DNA of 64,000 nt from Bradyrhizobium ontarionense (GTDB taxonomy: Bacteria > Pseudomonadota > Alphaproteobacteria > Rhizobiales > Xanthobacteraceae): the NCBI RefSeq assembly GCF_021088345.1, contig NZ_CP088156.1, positions 4,774,001 to 4,838,000 of the forward strand, given 5' to 3'. Below, in pieces: positions 42,862 to 51,440 of the stretch. The position numbers and the translations under genes were made by a program. The notes beneath the pieces are model-generated. The model was not told where the DNA came from, made no database searches, and worked only from the letters and a program-made list of their open reading frames with translations. Each line of letters begins with the position of its first letter. Within the stretch, counting starts at the first letter, position 1.

Positions 42862-44001
42862 ATGCCTCATCCCAAGCGCATCCTTCTGATCGGCAACTAT
42901 GAAGCCGACCGGCAATATTCGATGCTGCGCTATGCGGATTGGCTCGTCGGGGCCCTGCGTACGACGGGATGGCACGCCGACCTGCTCGCCCCGGCGCCGC
43001 ACCTGTCGAGGCCGGCCATGCGCAGCCGGACGGCGCGCAAATGGCTCGGCTTCATCGACAAGTTCGTGCTGTTTCCGCTTCGGCTGAGGCGCCTCGCAGC
43101 ACGCTACGATCTGATCCACGTCTGCGATCACTCCAATGCGCCCTATGTGTTCGCCCTATCCGGCCACCGCGTCAGCTTGACGTGCCATGACCTGATTCCG
43201 ATCAAGGTGCTCGCCGGCGAAGTCCGGGGCCAGCGGCTGTCCGGAACCAACGCCTGGCTTCAGCGCATGATCCGCGTCAGCCTGCGCCACGTCCCCAACC
43301 TGGTCTTCGTATCCGATGCGACACGCGCCGATTTCGTCCGCCTGATCGGGCCCGTGACGGGCGGCGATGGCGTCATCGCCAATCCCGTGATCGGCTTCGG
43401 GACGATGACACCGGCTCGGGCTCGCCAACTGATCGACGCCGCCGGCGTCCCGGCCGACAGGCCCTTTCTGCTGCATATCGGCAGCAATCTCTGGTACAAG
43501 AACCGCCCAGGCGCGCTGCAGCTGTTCGACCTCCTGCGTCAAACTCATATCGCCGGCCTGAGGGATGCCCTGATGGTCTCGGTGGGACCTCCCCTGCCGG
43601 ATTCGATGCAGGCGGCACCAGAGGGGCTGATCGTGATCAGCGAGGCGGACAACGGATTGATCGAAGCGCTCTACACCCAGGCCGAGGCGCTGCTGTTTCC
43701 ATCGCTCGACGAAGGTTTCGGCTGGCCGATCATCGAGGCGCAGGCGTGCGGCTGCCCCGTCATCACCTCCGATCGTGAGCCGATGCGCAGTATCGCCGGC
43801 CCCGCCGCGCTGCTGATCGATCCCGGCCGGCTGGATCAGGCAGCCCAACTGATCGCCGAGCGCTGGGACTGGCTGACGGCGCAAAAGCAGGCCGCCCGCG
43901 ACCATGCACGACAATTTTCCGAGCGCGCCGCGGCGGCCCGTTATTCGGACTTCCTGACCGAGCTGGCCGGGAGAGCCGCTCCGGCCGGGAGCCTCCAATG
44001 A
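42862..44001 (+). CDS. Glycosyltransferase family 4
   Basis: This 379-residue GT-B transferase has the N-terminal strand ILLIGNYEADRQYSMLRYAD, VSLTCHDLIPIKVLAGE, and VFVSDATRADFVRL. The C-terminal donor half includes FLLHIGSNLWYKNRPGALQL, ALLFPSLDEGFGWPIIEA (the E-x7-E signature) and CGCPVITSDREP. It resembles enzymes adding mannose or similar sugars in O-antigen/EPS synthesis; the donor is not determined. Its stop overlaps the next gene's start by four bases (ATGA), coupling it with the Wzy-like gene. It is divergent from the flippase operon. Confidence 0.9.
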   Translation: MPHPKRILLIGNYEADRQYSMLRYADWLVGALRTTGWHADLLAPAPHLSRPAMRSRTARKWLGFIDKFVLFPLRLRRLAARYDLIHVCDHSNAPYVFALSGHRVSLTCHDLIPIKVLAGEVRGQRLSGTNAWLQRMIRVSLRHVPNLVFVSDATRADFVRLIGPVTGGDGVIANPVIGFGTMTPARARQLIDAAGVPADRPFLLHIGSNLWYKNRPGALQLFDLLRQTHIAGLRDALMVSVGPPLPDSMQAAPEGLIVISEADNGLIEALYTQAEALLFPSLDEGFGWPIIEAQACGCPVITSDREPMRSIAGPAALLIDPGRLDQAAQLIAERWDWLTAQKQAARDHARQFSERAAAARYSDFLTELAGRAAPAGSLQ

Positions 44002-45491
44002 TGAAGCCCGTCGCGACGGTGAGCCGGCTCGGGGCTGCCATCCTCATCGCAGGCTTCGCGCTGCTGTTGTGGCCCAGCCTGGTGGTGTTCGCCGCCGCGT
44101 CAATCATCGGTTCCGCGATTGGATTGGTCGTGCTGTATGTCAGCATCGACGGCCGTGACCAGACGCGGATCTCGTGGCTGCTCGCCACCGCGCTGTTGCT
44201 GGCCTATGACGGCGGCTCTATCTCTACCTATCTGAGCGCGAGCTCCCCGCAGGAATTCGCAATCCTGACCAAGGACCGCCCGATCGAGCTGATCTCGTCG
44301 GCGCTCGCGCTCGTCCACATCATCTGCGGGCTGCTGCTGCTGATCGGGCGCCTGGAACGTCCGGCGACCGCCGCGATCCTCGACTCGACGGCCGACAACT
44401 GGTTTTCCTTGCTGCTGGCGTGCGGCGGCCTCGGCCTGATCGCGCTGGGATACGCCTTTGGCGATCTCGGCTATATGGGAATCCAGACCGACGCCGCCGG
44501 CCGGATCTCCGTCATCGGCGCGGCAGCCAGTCTCGTCGAAGGCCCTCTGGCGGGCGTGGCTGGCTATCTGGCTGCACGAGGCCGGCAGCCGCTATCCCGG
44601 TTGTTCTACGCGATGGTGGTGACGCTCGTGACGCTTGCGGTCGTGCCGACCGGTCGCCGCGCCATCCTGCTCGTTCTGCTGATCGCAACGATCGGGTTCG
44701 CGCTTGGCGGCGGACTGCGCCGTCTCTCGCTCGGTCACAAGGTGGCCGCGATCGCCATCGGCGGCCTGTTTGCCTACGTCACGAGTTCCTACTTCTTCGC
44801 GCTGCGGCTCGCGACATGGGAGCTCGGCAACACGGCCGCGCTCTCGGACCAGCTCTGGCTTGGGCTCGACTTCATGCTGTCGCCGAGCCTGAAGGAGCGC
44901 TTCAATACGCTGTTCTACGACAATGTGCGCGAACGGACCTTCGTGCTCGGCTACCTCTCCGACCTGATCAGTGCGGTCGGATCGTCCGGACCGCTCTACG
45001 GAGACGCGCTGGAATATTATCTCCGCCTCTGCATCCCCTCGGCGCTGGATCCGAACAAGGACCAGATCATCGCCTATCAGATGGTCGAAACGCTGGTCCA
45101 CCCGAAGCTCGGCCTGCCCGTCATCGACGAAGCCAACACCATCCTGACAGATGGCGTTACCGATTTCGGACTCGCCGGCGCTCTTCTCTACACCAGCGGA
45201 CTGGTGGTGCTGATGCGAGGAGCGATCTCGGCCATCCAGCGGATCGGATCGCCGATCACGGTCATGTTCGGAACGTTCACGGTCATCAGCCTGGTGCTGA
45301 AACCCGAACTGACGCTCGACGAATATCTGGTGCCGCTGCGCAATCTCGCGGCGTTCATTCCCTTGATGTGGATTGCAGAGGCGCTGCCGTCACTGTCGCG
45401 ACGTTCGCCGCCCGGCGCCACGAGCGCTGGCCCGCGCAAGCTGCCGGGGCATAAGCTGCCAGGGCAATGGCCCCTGCGCAGCGGGCGCTGA
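43998..45491 (+). CDS. Polytopic membrane protein, candidate Wzy-like polymerase
   Basis: This 497-residue protein has about ten hydrophobic helices (AAILIAGFALLLWPSLVVF, SWLLATALLLAYDGG, ALVHIICGLLLLIG, FYAMVVTLVTLAVVPTG, ILLVLLIATIGFALGGGL and others). A large periplasmic-type loop between residues 280 and 395 contains charged residues and GDALEYYLRL. Wzy proteins are poorly conserved, and the assignment rests on topology, length, and position with a GT4, flippase and priming enzyme. The last 30 residues are a basic tail. It overlaps the GT4 by ATGA. It is convergent with the GT2 gene after 62 bases. Confidence 0.7.
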   Translation: MMKPVATVSRLGAAILIAGFALLLWPSLVVFAAASIIGSAIGLVVLYVSIDGRDQTRISWLLATALLLAYDGGSISTYLSASSPQEFAILTKDRPIELISSALALVHIICGLLLLIGRLERPATAAILDSTADNWFSLLLACGGLGLIALGYAFGDLGYMGIQTDAAGRISVIGAAASLVEGPLAGVAGYLAARGRQPLSRLFYAMVVTLVTLAVVPTGRRAILLVLLIATIGFALGGGLRRLSLGHKVAAIAIGGLFAYVTSSYFFALRLATWELGNTAALSDQLWLGLDFMLSPSLKERFNTLFYDNVRERTFVLGYLSDLISAVGSSGPLYGDALEYYLRLCIPSALDPNKDQIIAYQMVETLVHPKLGLPVIDEANTILTDGVTDFGLAGALLYTSGLVVLMRGAISAIQRIGSPITVMFGTFTVISLVLKPELTLDEYLVPLRNLAAFIPLMWIAEALPSLSRRSPPGATSAGPRKLPGHKLPGQWPLRSGR

Positions 45492-45553
45492 CTTTGCTGG
45501 CGAGAGCATTCGTCGCGGAGGTCGGTTGCGAGAAGGGGATGCCCGCCCCTCTG

Positions 45554-46549
45554 TCACTCGGACGGAGAAAGGGACTGCTGCAAGCGCCGGACACGCGGCG
45601 ACGGCCTGCGACCGGCGCGGAAGCCGTTGGCAAGATAATAGCGGACCGCATCGATCAGATGGCTCCGCTGGGTTCGGCTGGTCAACAGCGCGCCAAAGCC
45701 GCCCGAGCTCGCCCGCTTTCCGTCGGCCCTGACGCGGACCGACGACGTCAGACAGACGCGCATCCCCGCGCTCCACGTCGCCAGTCCCAACTCGACGTCG
45801 GACATGAACAGGAAGTAGCGCTGATCCAGACCGCCCAGCTGCTCCCAGAGCGAGCGGCGAATCAGGACGCAGGACGATTGCAGCCAGTCGACATCGACGA
45901 GGTCCGCGTTGCCCTTGGCGAGGGGATCAATCAGGTGGATCTCGCTGCCACGCTGCGGCCAGAGGCGGCGCATCAACTGGTGCAGCAGTGTCGGAAACTT
46001 TCGTGCCGTCTCGACCAGGGCACCATCGTCGCTCACCTGGAGCGGGGCAAGCACACCGATGGACGGATCGGATGCAGCAATCGAAATCAGTCGGTCGAGG
46101 CTTCCCGGCTCATCCCAAATGATGTCGGGATTGCAAAGAACGACGAAATCCGTTCGTGGCAGCGCGCGAATACCGAGATTGCATCCCTTGGTGTAGCCGA
46201 GATTGAGCTGGGGATCGACCAGCAGGAACTGGTGCTCGTCGGCTCCGGCCGCGAGCTGCCGGTGCTCCTCCGCGTCGGCCGAATTCTCGACGACCACGAC
46301 TGCCGTTCGATGCGCGCCACCCTGGCGCGCCAGGCTGCGCACGCAATCCAGCAGCCGCTCGGCCTTGAAGAAATTGACGATGACGACGGCCACCGTCGTC
46401 GGTTCCGCGAAGGCCTCGACGACCGAACTAGCCGACCGGTGGGAGCGGTCCGCAATCGAATTCTTGGGCAAAGGCTGCGGCGAGTTCGCACCCCGAAAGG
46501 CGCGGACAGGGGCGAGATCGCCATCCACCCGCTGCGGTAACATACGCAT
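45554..46549 (-). CDS. GT2 glycosyltransferase (rhamnosyltransferase-like)
   Basis: This 331-residue protein has a GT2 core starting near residue 53: VAVVIVNFFKAERLLDCVRS, FLLVDPQLNLGYTKGCNLGI (typical of rhamnosyltransferases), then VVLCNPDIIWDEPGSLD as the metal-binding region and DQRYFLFMSDVELGLA. The 50 residues before the core are unusual for the family and lie in a 122-base overlap with the GT4 gene upstream. A GAGGGG box lies 5 bases before the ATG at 46549, supporting this start. Rhamnose as donor would fit the rfb genes of the window. It is the last gene of the long Wza-Wzc operon. Confidence 0.85.
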   Translation of the reverse strand: MRMLPQRVDGDLAPVRAFRGANSPQPLPKNSIADRSHRSASSVVEAFAEPTTVAVVIVNFFKAERLLDCVRSLARQGGAHRTAVVVVENSADAEEHRQLAAGADEHQFLLVDPQLNLGYTKGCNLGIRALPRTDFVVLCNPDIIWDEPGSLDRLISIAASDPSIGVLAPLQVSDDGALVETARKFPTLLHQLMRRLWPQRGSEIHLIDPLAKGNADLVDVDWLQSSCVLIRRSLWEQLGGLDQRYFLFMSDVELGLATWSAGMRVCLTSSVRVRADGKRASSGGFGALLTSRTQRSHLIDAVRYYLANGFRAGRRPSPRVRRLQQSLSPSE

Positions 46550-47570
46550 CCCGGCCCCTCATTGCCAGCCTCAGCCCGGTCAGGATGTCTGCCGGGCTCC
46601 CAGTCGCCAAGCTTAACATAAAATTCGGGTCCGATATAAACTCTAACACTCCAAGGTTATTGGTAACCATAACAGGTGTGCCATGCCATAACGCCTCCAG
46701 CGGCGTTAAACCGAACGATTCGAAGCGCGTCGGACACACGAAGAAGTCGATCTCGTCATAGAAGCGGTCGCGCGCGTCTGCGCGCAGCGGGCCTCGCCAG
46801 ACGATATGCCCCCGCTGTGTGTCCGCCTCGCCGATCCTGCGAATACCCTCCAGATACCGCTCCGAGGCAGGTCTCGGTTCCCCGGCAATGTGAAGCTCCG
46901 CGTCGGGGCGCTCCAGCTGAAGCCAGGTCACAAAGGCCTCGACCAACTCTGCCAGGCCTTTTCTCGGCGCAATCTCGGCCATGAAGCCGAAACGGACGGT
47001 CTTGCCGCCGGGTGACCGGGCGCCGGTGAGCTCAGGCCCCAGGAACGGTTCTGGAATGACGTTCGATTTGGCGGCAAACAGCGATGAGAGCAGCGAATTC
47101 CGCCGTTCGAGAACGGACGAGTAGATGATCCGGTCGCTCAGCGCCATGAGCGCCAGCTCTGCCGTCGCCAGATATGGGAACTTCTTGAGATCGCGAAGCC
47201 GTCTGAATTCCGCGCGGGCGAGATTTCCCTTCGGACTGTAGACGATCCGGATGCCACGGCTCCGCGCGCGCGAGGCGACCAGCAGCGCCATGGGATTCCA
47301 GGCTCCCGCCACGAAGATCGCGCGATAGCGCGTCAGCTCGAGATCGACGAGTTGGCCGAGCGAGAGGCGATTGCCTCGCGGCGGCAGCGACGGCAGGCGC
47401 CCGGCGTCGTGGACGAGGCCATCCTTGCTCAGGACGTCCATCGCGAGTCCGCGCGCACGAAGCTCGCGGGCCAGCAGCAGGATGCTCTCCGGGACGCCCC
47501 CGAAGCCGAGCGCGAACTGATGGGCGACGGCCAGGACCGTGGTCGCCCGCGAATCTCCTAGCGCTTCCAT
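46428..47570 (-). CDS. Glycosyltransferase family 4
   Basis: This 380-residue GT-B protein has VLAVAHQFALGFGGVPESIL at the N-terminus, IVYSPKGNLARAEFRRLRDL, and the donor half VRFGFMAEIAPRKGLAELVE, DFFVCPTRFESFGLTPLEAL (E-x7-E) and GTPVMVTNNLGVLEF. The last 40 residues (from RDAYVTAAGG) are not typical of the family and overlap the next gene by 122 bases, so either the true end is altered by a frameshift or the overlap is real. The first codons overlap the stop of the 47558 gene by 13 bases. It is part of the EPS operon from 54087 down to 45554. Confidence 0.86.
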   Translation of the reverse strand: MEALGDSRATTVLAVAHQFALGFGGVPESILLLARELRARGLAMDVLSKDGLVHDAGRLPSLPPRGNRLSLGQLVDLELTRYRAIFVAGAWNPMALLVASRARSRGIRIVYSPKGNLARAEFRRLRDLKKFPYLATAELALMALSDRIIYSSVLERRNSLLSSLFAAKSNVIPEPFLGPELTGARSPGGKTVRFGFMAEIAPRKGLAELVEAFVTWLQLERPDAELHIAGEPRPASERYLEGIRRIGEADTQRGHIVWRGPLRADARDRFYDEIDFFVCPTRFESFGLTPLEALWHGTPVMVTNNLGVLEFISDPNFMLSLATGSPADILTGLRLAMRGRDAYVTAAGGWRSRPCPRLSGCELAAAFAQEFDCGPLPPVG

Positions 47571-48310
47571 GGCTGATCGTCGCTCCGATCCACGCCAGGA
47601 ATGGGCACGCCGGGCAGTACGGCGTCCAACGCCCTCGACAGCCGCTCGCGATGCGACAGAGGCACCTCGATCAGCCGTACAAGCACGGCAATCCGGGCCT
47701 CGGGTCCCACTGCTGCGTAGATCGCCGCCGCGTCGTCATAGAGCCCGTTCTGCACGATCTGCGCGAACTCGTTGACTGCAAGCCGCGCGAGGTCATCATT
47801 CAGCATCGTGAAGCTGCCGAGCGCAACCGGGTTGCGCTTCAGCGCGATCCAACCCTCATTCGGCGCATTCGCATAGGACATTCCGAGATAGTCGAGATGC
47901 TCCGGCCGAATGCCGCTGCGGCTCTCCATCGAGAACAGGACCAGCCACAGATAGGCGTCGGTCGGAATGCAGCGAAGCGCTGATCGCAGCCCGGTGCGGA
48001 GCTCAGCCAGCGACCGATCCGCCTCATCGCGGCGCGGCGCGGAGGCGGCGTCCTCGAAAAGGTAAAGGCGCAGGATGGCCGCCGCGCGGCGCGCCGCCGG
48101 CTGACAACGACCGGCGGAGGTTTGGCCACCCTCCTCCACCAAGGCCTGTCTGACCGCATCGAGCTGGAAGCTGCGTCCGCCCACGATCTGCGCCGCGATC
48201 CGCTCGGCATCGGCGGATCGCCAGAACGCCGGCAGCGCGATCGCGGTCCAGACCAGGAGAACACCAGCCAGAGAGATCGGGCCGGCGCGAACGAGGCCGG
48301 AAGCCGTCAT
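47558..48310 (-). CDS. Membrane-anchored hypothetical protein of the EPS operon
   Basis: This 250-residue protein has one N-terminal membrane helix (about 10-30, ISLAGVLLVWTAIALPAF) and a helical periplasmic-type domain: QPAARRAAAILRLYLFEDA, TDAYLWLVLFSME, ARLAVNEFAQIVQNGLYDDA. The arrangement resembles TPR-like helices. No family is recognised, and it ends in DRSDDQPWKR. It begins directly after the stop of the Wzc-like gene (no gap) and overlaps the GT4 gene by 13 bases, so tight coupling suggests a role in assembly or chain-length control. Homologues are expected in other Bradyrhizobium EPS loci, which I cannot check. Confidence 0.8.
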   Translation of the reverse strand: MTASGLVRAGPISLAGVLLVWTAIALPAFWRSADAERIAAQIVGGRSFQLDAVRQALVEEGGQTSAGRCQPAARRAAAILRLYLFEDAASAPRRDEADRSLAELRTGLRSALRCIPTDAYLWLVLFSMESRSGIRPEHLDYLGMSYANAPNEGWIALKRNPVALGSFTMLNDDLARLAVNEFAQIVQNGLYDDAAAIYAAVGPEARIAVLVRLIEVPLSHRERLSRALDAVLPGVPIPGVDRSDDQPWKR

Positions 48311-50578
48311 CTACTCGGAATATCCATAACGGTGATAGTAGTCGTTCCGGTAATAGCCGCCATAGCCGTATCTCGACATCATGCTGAGCTCGGCCTTGTT
48401 GAGCACGACCCCGAGAAGCTGCTCGCGCAGATGGCGCGCTGAATTCATCGCGTGCTGCACGACGTCGGTCTTGGTGCGCCCCCATTCGACCACGAAGACA
48501 TAGGAGTCGATCAGTTTCGTCGTGGTACGGACATCGACGACCGGGGCCAGAGGCGAGAGATCGACGACGATGTAGTCGTACCGCTTGCGCAGATCATCGA
48601 CCAGATTGCGCATCGCAGACGACGCCAGGACCTCACTGGTCTGGGCATGGCGTGAGGGGATCACGGCAGGCAGGACGTCGAGCCCCGTCTCGGGCTCCCG
48701 CCACAGCACCTGCCCCAGGTCGCGCTTGCCCGCGAGCACCTCGAGAACGCCGAATTCCGCTGATGGCATCAGCCCGCGCGTCAGCGACGGATTGCGCAGG
48801 TCGCCATCGATCAGAATCGTCCGCGCGCCGCTCTGCGCCAGGAGCTCGGCGAATGCGGCCGCCACCGTCGACTTGCCCTCGTTGGGAAGCGACGAGGTGA
48901 AGCCGATCACGCGTCCGGCGCCGTTTCGAGCAGCGATATCGGCCGCGACCTTGATCGCGCGGACCGATTCGGTGAAGCTCGAGAACGGATTGTGGACCAC
49001 GTGCCAGTACAGTCCGCCATCCGGAACCACCTGTCTCGGTGTGCGCTGGGCGATGGACGGAACAGGCAAGCCCGGCTGGGGTTCGATCCGCGGCAGGATG
49101 GCGATGCAATGGGCCTGCAGCTGCGTCTCCACCTCATCCGTGGTCCGGAAAACACGATCGGAGAGATCCCGCAGACGCGCGAGCCCGAAGCCAAACAACA
49201 GACCCGTGGCGCCGGCGATGGACAACACCAAGCTTAGCCGCGGCGCGCTCGGCTTGAGCGGCCGCGCCGCCTGGGTGATGACGCGCGCCTCCGTGATCGG
49301 GAACGATTGCTGCTGCACCGATTCCATGTAGCGCTGAAGGAAGTTGTCGTGGAGCGCCCGATAGCTCTGGGACTTGCTCTCGAGATCGCGCAATGCGACC
49401 TGCGCCTCGTTGGTCGTCCGCGAGGCTGATACCGCCTGTTCGACCTGCTTTTCGGTGCTGGCTGCCCGTTGCGTCGCGATCTCGAGATCGCTCTTGTAGG
49501 ACTCCGCCAGGCGTCGCAGCTCGTCCATGATCGAGCTGCGAATGCCCTGCATCTGGTTGCGCAGGTTCACGGCGGCCAGATGATTGCGACCGTACCGCGC
49601 CGACCAGTCCGCTTCGCGGGTTGCCAGATCGAGATACTGCGATCGAAGCTTGCTGACCACCTGATTGTTCAGCGTATCGGTGACCGTGCCGTCGACGGTC
49701 GAATCGGGATTGTCCGCAAGGATGACCGTCTGGATCCGATCGAAACGCGCCTTGGCTTCAGCGAACTGCGCCTTGGCGACCACGAGCTGGCTGTTCAGCT
49801 CCGCCAGCTGCTGCTCGTTCATCAGGCGGCCGCCGGATTCGACGATGTTGTTCTGCGCCTTGAACGTGACGACGGCTCGTTCGGCCGCCGACGCCTGCTC
49901 CTGTAGTTCCTTGATGCGGTCCTGAAGCCATGACGAGGCGCGTTTCGTCGCCTTGTACTTGGCATCCAGCTGGTCGACGACATAGGCGTCGGAGGCGGCG
50001 TTGGCGATCTGGGCGGCGCGGTCGGGCGACAAGGACCGGAAGCCGATCTCGATGATATAGGTCAGGCCGACACGACGCACGGTCAGACGATTGGCGAAGC
50101 TCTCGGTCGTGCGGCGCAGCCTGTCGAACTCGGAGCGACTGCGATCGCTCCCGAACAGCTCGCCGATCCATCCGGACACCGTGGCGATCAAGCCGGGTGA
50201 TCCCGCGAACTCCGGGTCTTCCGTCAGATGCAGGTCCCTGATGACCGCCGACGCGATGGTTTCGGACTTGATGATCTGAACCTGGCTTTCGACCGACGCA
50301 CTGTCGATCGGAATGTCGCCGAGCACGGACTGCTGCTGGAACAGCTGGTTCTTGCGGCTGTCGATGATCAGGCTGGCCGTTGCCGTGTAGGTCGAAGGCG
50401 TCGCCACGAAATAGCCGACGCCCAGGCAGAGGCTGATCGCGATCACGGCCAGGATGAACCGGTATTGCCGATGGACGAAGCCGCTCAGGCTCGCCAGCAT
50501 CTCTGCCGATGAAGCAACCTGCTCGGCTGCGGCGCGCGCAACCGGGACGACGCGATCGAGATTAGGAAGAACGTTCAT
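48311..50578 (-). CDS. Wzc/ExoP-like polysaccharide co-polymerase with tyrosine-kinase domain
   Basis: This 755-residue inner-membrane protein controls chain length and export. It has a Wzz-type domain with helix 1 (about 36-58, FILAVIAISLCLGVGYFVA), a long periplasmic coiled-coil domain (about 190-410), and helix 2 (about 450-470, LVLSIAGATGLLFGFGLA). The BY-kinase domain shows Walker A SLPNEGKSTVAAAFA, Walker A' TILIDGDLRNPSL and Walker B YDYIVVDLSPLAPVVD. The C-terminus is a Tyr cluster (eight Tyr in the last nineteen residues), the usual autophosphorylation site. It is followed directly by the 47558 gene. A single-chain kinase plus co-polymerase fits proteobacterial Wzc. Confidence 0.94.
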   Translation of the reverse strand: MNVLPNLDRVVPVARAAAEQVASSAEMLASLSGFVHRQYRFILAVIAISLCLGVGYFVATPSTYTATASLIIDSRKNQLFQQQSVLGDIPIDSASVESQVQIIKSETIASAVIRDLHLTEDPEFAGSPGLIATVSGWIGELFGSDRSRSEFDRLRRTTESFANRLTVRRVGLTYIIEIGFRSLSPDRAAQIANAASDAYVVDQLDAKYKATKRASSWLQDRIKELQEQASAAERAVVTFKAQNNIVESGGRLMNEQQLAELNSQLVVAKAQFAEAKARFDRIQTVILADNPDSTVDGTVTDTLNNQVVSKLRSQYLDLATREADWSARYGRNHLAAVNLRNQMQGIRSSIMDELRRLAESYKSDLEIATQRAASTEKQVEQAVSASRTTNEAQVALRDLESKSQSYRALHDNFLQRYMESVQQQSFPITEARVITQAARPLKPSAPRLSLVLSIAGATGLLFGFGLARLRDLSDRVFRTTDEVETQLQAHCIAILPRIEPQPGLPVPSIAQRTPRQVVPDGGLYWHVVHNPFSSFTESVRAIKVAADIAARNGAGRVIGFTSSLPNEGKSTVAAAFAELLAQSGARTILIDGDLRNPSLTRGLMPSAEFGVLEVLAGKRDLGQVLWREPETGLDVLPAVIPSRHAQTSEVLASSAMRNLVDDLRKRYDYIVVDLSPLAPVVDVRTTTKLIDSYVFVVEWGRTKTDVVQHAMNSARHLREQLLGVVLNKAELSMMSRYGYGGYYRNDYYHRYGYSE

Positions 50579-50674
50579 CGCGAACTCGCAATTCGTCGGC
50601 CGCGGGCTGATCGTCCCGTGCGGCGGCCTGCCGCACTCGCTGAGTTATCGTTGCAAGAGCAAATGCGGGGCAGC

Positions 50675-51316
50675 TTACGGGGACGTCGTCGTGGAAATCG
50701 TAAATGTGGTCGTCGAGACGGACCCATTGGATGTACCGGTCCCGGTCGTCGACGGGCTGTAGGTGAAATTGCCGGTCGGCGTGCTGCCGCCCCCGATCGC
50801 CTGCGCCGAGCCGGTGCTGGTCGGTGTGCCACCCAGCGCGTTGGTCTGACCGCCGACGGCGCCACCGGCGCCCGCGCCTCCGCCACCGCCGGTCGCCGCC
50901 GTGCCCTGATCGTTGGCGCCGCCGGAATAGGCCACGAAGACGTCCTGATCCTTGGTTTCGGCGATCGCCTGCAGGATCTGGTTGGCGTAGGCCTGATTGG
51001 TCTTCACGACCACCTTCGCCGCCTGTCCGAGCGCGTTGCCGATCGCCGTCTTCTGCGATTTGTTAGCGTTGGGCACGAGACCGAGGATCACATTCAGACT
51101 GTTCGGATCCGCGATCGCGACTTCGCGAAGCAGGGACACCAGGGCGGTGCCGCCGTCCGGATATTGCTGCAGAACCTGCCCCGGATTGGCGAGAAAGCGC
51201 TGAGACAGGCTCTGCTGCTGGGCCATCACGGAAGCGGGGATCAACGTGCCGGTGAACGCAGCCGAGGCGAGCACCAGGGACGTGGCTGCAATGATCGAGG
51301 ATCTCAAATTGCTCAA
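50675..51316 (-). CDS. Secreted protein with Gly-rich linker, between ligase and Wzc genes
   Basis: This 213-residue protein starts at a TTG with a strong AAGGAGG box 6 bases before it; no closer ATG fits. A signal peptide is clear (IIAATSLVLASAAFTGTLIP, site near VMAQQ). Residues 33-125 are a helical domain (SLLREVAIADPNSLNVILG, GNALGQAAKVVVKTNQAYAN). From about 130 the chain is Gly/Ala then Thr/Ser-rich (GGGGGAGAGGAVGG, TSTGSAQAIGG), a low-complexity exported tail. No family is recognised. The location inside the EPS operon suggests a periplasmic accessory of polymerisation or export. Confidence 0.8.
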   Translation of the reverse strand: MSNLRSSIIAATSLVLASAAFTGTLIPASVMAQQQSLSQRFLANPGQVLQQYPDGGTALVSLLREVAIADPNSLNVILGLVPNANKSQKTAIGNALGQAAKVVVKTNQAYANQILQAIAETKDQDVFVAYSGGANDQGTAATGGGGGAGAGGAVGGQTNALGGTPTSTGSAQAIGGGSTPTGNFTYSPSTTGTGTSNGSVSTTTFTISTTTSP

Positions 51317-51440
51317 CGCTCGCCTCCTTCACAAAACCTAACATATCTATAACTTACCGTTTCATATCACGGGTGACCCACACAGGCAAAGGCGCACGAA
51401 GCCGCGCGGACCTATGACACTCGTCACCAGAAATTAACCT

